Positions 57,801 to 64,000 of a DNA stretch of 64,000 bases are shown piece by piece. The notes beneath the pieces are model-generated. The model ran no database searches. It was given only the letters and a program-made list of their open reading frames with translations, and was not told where the DNA came from. The translations under genes were made by a program, and so were the position numbers. Numbering within the stretch: the first letter of the stretch is position 1; every line of letters begins with the position of its first letter. The DNA is from Musa acuminata AAA Group (taxonomy: Eukaryota; Streptophyta; Magnoliopsida; Zingiberales; Musaceae), in contig NC_088335.1 in the NCBI RefSeq assembly GCF_036884655.1, forward strand, positions 44,138,501 through 44,202,500. The letters run 5' to 3'.

Positions 57801-60800
57801 GTCATACTTCTCGATGAAGAAATAGAATATCTTTCAATATCATTGAAGTGCTCATGATTTGCTTATAATATGCTTTAGCGTTTGAAAGCTCTGTTTCATG
57901 TGACAGTGAGTGAAAGGATTTTTTTGCTCTATCAGATGTCAGTTTTATTTACACTTATAATTTGTAATTTTATTTTGCAGCTTGCTGGAATTGTAAATCA
58001 TGGTCAATTGGTATCAGATGAGATTATCATGAGCTTGTTAATTAAACGCCTTGAACATGGAGCAACTAAGGCTGAATCTGGATCCATTCTTGATGGTTTC
58101 CCACGAACAATAAGACAAGCGGTAAGCTAATGAATTTTGTACGAAGCATACAAAATGTAATATCCATTTCTACTTGGTTAATTAAAGATAAAGTTGATTG
58201 AGAATTTAGGCTTCTTAGTAGCTTCCATCTTATTTTTGGTTACCGTGCTGGCTGATCATCATCTCATTTTGTTTTATTTTGTGCAGAAAATTTGTTTAAA
58301 CCGAGATTGTGCAATCTAAAGCAATGTGACTAGTTTTTGATTGTTGTAGACATTTAAGCTTTAAATTTGATTTTGTAAATTGATGTGGATGATAAACATT
58401 TAAAGTTTGTGAAGCTCGTAATGAAAATTGCTGGAGCAATGCAGTCAGTTTTTGGATATATGATTCATTTTTAAGGCCGATCTTGTTTTTTAGCAATTCC
58501 TACTAGGTAGAAATGGCAAAGGTAGATTTCAGGTTGCCGTAAAAGGTGGCAATAGGGTTCGTAACTTTATGTTCATGGTATCTCCTCTAGAGTAACTGTT
58601 ATTTCTTTCTTACTGTTTATTCCATGCAATTAGTTACCTCATTCATTTGAAGAAGGATCGGTTTGGTTGTTCTTTGCTGTATTTTCTGTGTAACAGTTGG
58701 CCCCAGTCAACCCAACCAGTCAATTGAACTAACATAATCTGTTTGAGGGAACCAGCCATTTAAAGGAATAGTACAGTTTCTTTGGTTCTGTTCTCTGTGT
58801 ATGGAGACATTAGCCCCATGCCTTGTTCAGCTGCAGCTCCAATAGCTAGGCACTCTTGCCATATAAAGAAGCAAACAACAAGCGGAAGATGTTAGAGAAC
58901 AGTGCCTTTGGCTGCTAAAAGCAAGGTAGAAGCAATTCTTTTATATTTGATTTCTCTTTTCCTTTTCCCTCTATTCTTTTTCTATCCTCTTTAAAAGTGA
59001 TTGGCGTCCCCATATTGGCACAAATGTGCCTTGGTCTTTGTTGACCACCCACATGGTTTTCCACAATATAATTGCCAAACTTTTCTTTCTAAGATAATGA
59101 ATCATGATCATTAGATTGGCTCTACTACATCAATATACAGAATGGAATCAGCATAAAACTTCGGCTAAAAAGGAAAGACAGCTAGTTCAAAGTTGTGGAC
59201 AAACAAGTGTAGCTTTTAAATAATTTGTCATAAAATCAATTATGGAAATGAGATCTTCGAACATAAAATAAAATTTTTTTATCTTTAAGGTTCCTTAAGT
59301 TTTTACCCTAAATATGGTACTTGTAAATTAATCCATGAAATCATAAATTTTTTTAATATTGGTTTATGATCATCTTGGTTATAAAGTGCAATTAACTATA
59401 TGGCTTAAATTTGTACTATTCCATCATTAACTTTATATTGTATTCTTTTGCCTGGTACCCTTTTTTTTAAAAATCTTTGATAGTCCTTTTCCATTCAACA
59501 ATGTCTACTTCCATGACAAAGACTGTTATGTTGGTTTACATGTGTTGTATCGGTTGAAGCTTCTCAAGCGTGAATGACATTAGCACATACCATGCTGACT
59601 TATATTTGAGGTGCCAACATATGACCAGAAACGGTTTTGTCCTTTGATGGTTGGCGTTGGGGCATGTTCAGTTTCTCAACTCTCTCAAGACAAATTTAGA
59701 TATTCTCTATCAGCTTCGTGCTTGCAAGAGCAAGGTTGTTTATGTTTTTCTTAATGCTCTGCTTTAGACCACCCTTTTAATAGGGTTTTTACATGATTAT
59801 CTTTTCAAATTTTGGAAATAGAAGATCCTTCGCATATGTCACTCCTCTTAGCACCCATCTAATAAACTTTGTAACTACTTTCCATTCTTACTAGTAGCTA
59901 ACTTTAGTTTAAATACAAATTCTCTATATCGAAAACTAAGGAATGTTGTCTCGTGCTGATTGGCTATATTGGTTATTGGTCGTACATTACATATCAGTTG
60001 CTACTAGTGTATTGACGTTCCAAGAGAAGGATAAAAAAATGGCCTAAAATTCAAAAAGCCCTATTTGAGGGCTTTTTTCTCGTAATTTCTTGGTATATAA
60101 ATTATATTTTGATAAGAATAAAATGTGTTTAAGCCATAAACTAGAAATTCTAGGTTATAAGGGTACAAAATTGAATGAGTGTGAGTGAGAGGAGGGAGGA
60201 GGATCTAAAGAGCCAAAATAGGGCCCAATCATAAATTTGATTATTGGGACTTGATTTGACCCAAGAAGAGCCCGATATGGTCAAAATTTGACTATTATTA
60301 ACCCGCATTGGTTAGTAAAAATTGTAACAGGTGATGCAAGAGGTGTAATGCTCGAGAGTATTTTTGAAAGTGCTAGGCGCTAAAAGGCACAAAGTCCCAA
60401 ATGCTTGAGGCACCTACCCGAGCAAAGCAAGATGCTTAAGGATATTAAAATATAAAAATATATTACGATTGATAAATATGATTATAAAAATAAAAATGTT
60501 ATATTAAATTGTAATCATATAACGTACCAAATCATATCATTCATCTTCTAATAACAAAAATGTCAAAACAGTAAAGTTGCTATGAAACAATTTAGAGGAG
60601 TAACCGACAGCTTTGGAGGAAGGTGGGGGAAGGCGATAGAGGAAGCTATAGATGAAAGCGTTAGCGGTGGAGGAAGCTTCGGACGAAGGCTACAATGGCA
60701 AAGGAAGCTTCAGACGAAGACGTTGATGGCGAAGGAAGCTATGGAAGAAGGCAACGATGACGGAGGAAGCTTCAAACGAAGGCATTGGTGGCGGAGGAAC

Positions 60801-63793
60801 CTTCGGGTGAAGGTGTTGACGGTGGAGGAAGCTTCGGACGAAGGGGTTGGTGGCAAAGGGAGCTATGCACGAAGGCAAAAGCGACAAAGGGAGCTATGGC
60901 GGACATTGGGTTTCAAAGCTAGGTTGGGCGCACCGAGGGGGTAGTGTCATAGCTCTTTAGTTGGTTCGATTGAAGCAACTTGCCTATTCAATCAAACCAG
61001 GCATGAACAAAATACACCTTCACTTGGGCGCTTGCTCGAGGCGCTTAGTGCTTGTGCTTAGGCGAGCGCTCAGGCGACGCTTCACTAAATAGCGTCACCC
61101 AGAGGTTGTGCTCGGGCCTTGCCTTACCTGAGTGCCTAGGCGAGCGATTGGGCGCTTATTAAAAACACTGATGCCTGGTACGCCCCCTAATAGTGTACCA
61201 CCCGAAATGGGCTGGGTCAATTTATCGGTCAACTAGAGAATCAATACATACTGTCGGTTTTGTACCATATCGAGTGATACATCAATACATGCCTAAAACA
61301 TTCTTATTATTCTCATTGATTATTTTACTTCTTATTTTCATTTCTCTTTCACTACAATTAATTGCCTTAGGCTTCCTCTTTCTTTTTCTTTTTCCTTTCA
61401 TTACACACTTCCATCTTGGAAGAGTAATATATATTTTGAGGATTTAGGGAGTTGAAGACTTAGAGCCGATAATATTACATCAGGAAGAGGGTTGGAGTCC
61501 ACTGAGAAGCTACTCAATTTGATGGGTATATGTCAATTGGAGTTTCAAGATCATTATATTAACAGTCATCTAATGGATGATGTGTTATTCATGTCAATTT
61601 GAGTTTCAATGACATTATTCCAACAATCAACTAACATATATTAACTAGAGTGATATACATATAAGTTTTTAAGATTTGTAAGGACAATACGCCAAATCTA
61701 AACTTAGAGTGGTAAGTATCGCTAATTTACAAGGGTATATACTTGCACGATTTTTCCTTCAATATTTAAGGGATTAACAAGCAATCTCAAAAGATGTAAG
61801 CTAGTTGCACAAGAACTTCTAAAGTCTTGTATCTTGAGACTCAAGTTACATGAAGCATGTGATATATTCCAAGGTCTTAGTACTGATAAGAGTGCAAATG
61901 TCTTCTAATTTCTTTGAAGGAATTCTACCCATGAATGCTAAAATGGTAAAACCTAGTGCTTGTGCTCAGGCGACGCTTCAGTAAATAGCGTCACCCAGAG
62001 GTTGCGCTCGGGTCTTGCCTTACTTGAGTGCCTAGGCGAGCGATTGGGCGCTTATTAAAAACACTGATGCCTGGTACGCCCCCTAATAGTGTACCACCCG
62101 AAATGGGTTGGGTCAATTTATCGGTCAACTAGAGAATCAATACATACTGTCGGTTTTGTACCATATCGAGTGATACATCAATACATGCCTAAAACATTCT
62201 TATTATTCTCATTGATTATTTTACTTCTTATTTTCATTTCTCTTTCACTACAATTGCCTTAGGCTTCCTCTTTCTTTTTCTTTTTCCTTTCATTACACAC
62301 TTCCATCTTGGAAGAGTAATATATATTTTGAGGATTTAGGGAGTTGAAGACTTAGAGCCGATAATATTACATCAGGAAGAGGGTTGGAGTCCACTGAGAA
62401 GCTACTCAATTTGATGGGTATATGTCAATTGGAGTTTCAAGATCATTATATTAACAGTCATCTAATGGATGATGTGTTATTCATGTCAATTTGAGTTTCA
62501 ATGACATTATTCCAACAATCAACTAACATATATTAACTAGAGTGACATACTTATAAGTTTTTAAGATTTGTAAGGACAATATGCTAAATCTAAACTTAAG
62601 AGTGGTAAGTATCGCTAATTTACAAGGGTATATACTTGCACAATTTTTCCTTCAATATTTAAGGGATTAATAAGCAATCTCAAAAGATGTAAACTAGTTG
62701 CACAAGAACTTCTAAAGTCTTGTATCTTGAGACTCAAGTTACATGAAGCATGTGATATATTCCAAGGTCTTAGTGCTGATAAGAGTGCAAATGTCTTCTA
62801 ATTTCTTCGAAGGAATTCTACCCATGAATGCTAAAATGGTAAAACAATATGCACAGTATAAAGCCGAGTAACCAACTCACTAGCAACACAAAGATGTTGA
62901 TGTTCTGCATTTGGTCTCTAAGGTTGTCTAGTGCTCAAAACATGCAATCTCACCACACAAATCAGTATCAGAATGCAGTTATAAGCTTGGTATAAGTTGG
63001 AAGTTCTATTTACAAGTCTGTTAAGATTATCCATTGTCACTTTCTAGCTGGAGAAATGTTCGTGTCACATCAGAGGGCCCATTATTACTGAAATATTTTT
63101 CTCAACTCCTCGTCTATATTCTTTACTGATTAGCTCACTTTATTAAAGATAAATCACTAGTACTATGGTAATCTAAACACTCTTGCTTCAGCTGTTTCCC
63201 CCATTTAATCCTTAGACAAGTCCAGAAACAGTCTCAAGTATCTCTGGAACTTATCATCAAGATTTGCCATTTAGTGTTAACATTTCAAAATCATTTTATC
63301 ACTGTTCTTAGCTCCAAATTTCTAACAAATAAAAAGAAAAAGGAAGTCCTATTCCTTTTGTATAGAAGTCTTTCTTATGCTCAGTGTCAGCCAATCTGAT
63401 GTTCAGACAACAGATCTTAAAATATTTACCTGAAAATAGTGATGATAGCTTTTAATCTTTAACATTAATGCTGTGAGAAATTGAGTGTGCTCTTATTTTG
63501 CGCATGTACTAATATATCAGGAAATACTAGAGGGAGTCACAGAAATTGACCTGGTCATCAATCTTAAACTCAGAGAAGATGCACTGCTTGCAAAGTGCCT
63601 TGGAAGAAGAATTTGCAGCCACTGTGGAGGGAATTATAATGTTGCATCCGTCAACATCAAGGGTGAGAACGGGAGGCCAGATTTTATTATGGCTCCACTT
63701 CTACCCCCAGCAGATTGCGCATCAAAACTCGTAACTCGAGTAGATGATACTGAAGAGGTCGTGAAAGAGCGATTGCGAATATATAATGAAATG
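54874..63793 (+). CDS. Adenylate kinase, plastid-type (ADK/AMK), 5' part; 3' exons beyond the window
   Basis: Three exons are visible: 54874-55164, 57981-58121 and 63521-63793, all phase 0 with GT-AG introns, coding 235 residues. The last visible donor follows ATG at 63793, so the gene continues past 64000. Residues 1-48 are a basic transit-peptide-like leader. GCPGVGKGT (56-64) is the P-loop, [10 protein letters not shown] the AMP-binding start and ILDGFPRT (133-140) the second AMP-binding motif. [14 protein letters not shown] begins the LID domain, and [13 protein letters not shown] follows it. The enzyme interconverts ATP+AMP and 2 ADP. The sequence resembles the Arabidopsis chloroplast ADK (At2g37250) group, from memory. 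Mitochondrial targeting is also possible. An in-frame ATG at 54742 is treated as leader because it would place a non-family segment ahead of the leader. Confidence 0.93.
55165..57980 (+). other. Intron 1 of adenylate kinase (2.8 kb)
   Basis: AT-rich. At 55700-55860 it contains a GGTAC-rich dispersed repeat (CGTACCACAGCATACCACTT and ACGTACCATACTAACAGC). No protein-coding signal is seen in the remainder. Confidence 0.6.
55700..55862. repeat. GGTAC-rich dispersed repeat
   Basis: Many overlapping GGTAC/GGTAT/GTACC words with short palindromes (GCATACCACTTGGTATG). It is related in motif content to 35640-35720, 47045-47275 and 61190-61290. Both strands show short open frames caused by the repeat. 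Confidence 0.5.
60352..61172. mobile_element. Foldback-like GGCGC-rich repeat enclosing a minisatellite
   Basis: The left side (60358-60440: GAGTATTTTTGAAAGTGCTAGGCGC, CACCTACCCGAGC) and the right side read in reverse complement (from about 61172: CAGTGTTTTTAATAAGCGCC, CGCCTAGGCAC, AAGGCCCGAGC) share spaced words, as in diverged terminal inverted repeats. The right side is rich in AGGCG/GGCGC. The element sits in intron 2 of adenylate kinase. Class is uncertain; a MITE or foldback transposon is the best guess. Confidence 0.35.
60611..60905 (+). repeat. 31-bp minisatellite, about nine copies
   Basis: A GGAAGCTTCGGACGAAGGCG-type unit recurs with its GAAGCT anchor at 60642, 60673, 60704, 60735, 60766, 60797, 60828, 60859 and 60890, an exact 31-bp period. 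Because 31 is not a multiple of three, the open frame through the array (60582-60944) cycles through three codon phases and is not a repeat protein. Confidence 0.9.
61046..61953 (+). repeat. Tandem segmental duplication, copy 1
   Basis: About 908 bp, starting TAGTGCTTGTGCT and ending CTAAAATGGTAAAAC, directly followed by a second copy. It includes the right end of the GGCGC repeat and a GGTACGCCCCCTAAT segment. Confidence 0.95.
61954..62845 (+). repeat. Tandem segmental duplication, copy 2
   Basis: About 892 bp, in the same orientation. Differences from copy 1 are few: a loss of about 10 bp near the start (TAGGCGAGCG), a 4-5 bp loss in ACAATTAATTGCC, and about a dozen scattered substitutions. 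This implies a fairly recent duplication inside intron 2 of adenylate kinase. Confidence 0.95.
62846..63520 (+). other. Last part of adenylate kinase intron 2
   Basis: Unique AT-rich sequence leading to the acceptor TATCAG before 63521. No other feature is seen. Confidence 0.5.
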
Positions 63794-64000
63794 GTAAGAC
63801 ACTAACTTATCATGTGCTTATTTTAGAATAATTGCTCAATTTCCTGATCTACTATTTGTATGCTCAAGTGCAACAAAAATTTAAATATTGACTTACGGAA
63901 AACCTCTTCCATGGAAAATGAACTGAAAAATTATTTTGTTTGTTTCAATGGAAAAAAATTATTCTTTAATCCACTTTTTTATTGTTTGAAATGAAATGGG
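63794..64000 (+). other. Start of adenylate kinase intron 3
   Basis: It begins GTAAGACACT and is AT-rich to the window end. The next coding exon lies outside. Confidence 0.7.

Noticed and set aside
60582..60944. 120-codon frame in adenylate kinase intron 2
   Set aside because: It is entirely the 31-bp minisatellite read in shifting phases.

Overview
This window is plant nuclear DNA, almost certainly from a monocot. Every recognisable gene is split by spliceosomal introns. The protein set is typical of land plants: HCF136, a BTB-NPH3 protein, BRICK1, eIF4A3, a P-class PPR protein, a TOM1/TOM3-family membrane protein, a class III peroxidase and a plastid-type adenylate kinase. Gene spacing is loose, intergenic DNA is AT-rich, and LTR retrotransposons and microsatellites are common. 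Dispersed GGTAC-rich and GGCGC-rich repeats suggest a Musa-like (Zingiberales) genome, but the species assignment is inference only.

Layout. 1-840: last two exons of HCF136 (+). 1704-4927: decayed LTR retrotransposon with unequal LTRs and two families of internal tandem repeats. 4928-7771: no gene seen. 7772-10044: BTB/NPH3 gene (-), 3 exons. 10045-16170: long stretch without a convincing gene. 16171-19755: Ty1/copia element with intact LTRs, primer site and gag-protease-integrase ORF, but with most of reverse transcriptase/RNase H deleted. 21159-23645: BRICK1 (-), 2 exons. 24704-33515: eIF4A3 (-), 8 exons, including a GC-AG intron. 36853-39766: PPR gene (-), 2 coding exons, with splice-like structure further downstream. 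39863-43368: AT-rich spacer. 43369-51412: TOM1/TOM3-family gene (+), 11 exons. 53174-54321: class III peroxidase (+), 3 exons. 54874 to beyond the window: adenylate kinase (+), first 3 exons; its 5.4-kb second intron carries a 31-bp minisatellite and a recent 0.9-kb tandem duplication.

The genes form no operon-like unit and show no common pathway. They act in photosystem II assembly, signalling scaffolds, actin nucleation, the exon junction complex, organellar RNA processing, a tonoplast membrane protein, cell-wall redox chemistry and adenylate balance. I reconstructed exon joins by hand from GT/GC-AG sites. Codon phase is kept across every listed join in each gene, and protein lengths match what is known of the families. 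I found no evidence of a wholly new biological system. The most interesting signals are repeat architecture, the GC-AG intron, a long intronic hairpin, and possible spliced downstream exons after the PPR gene.
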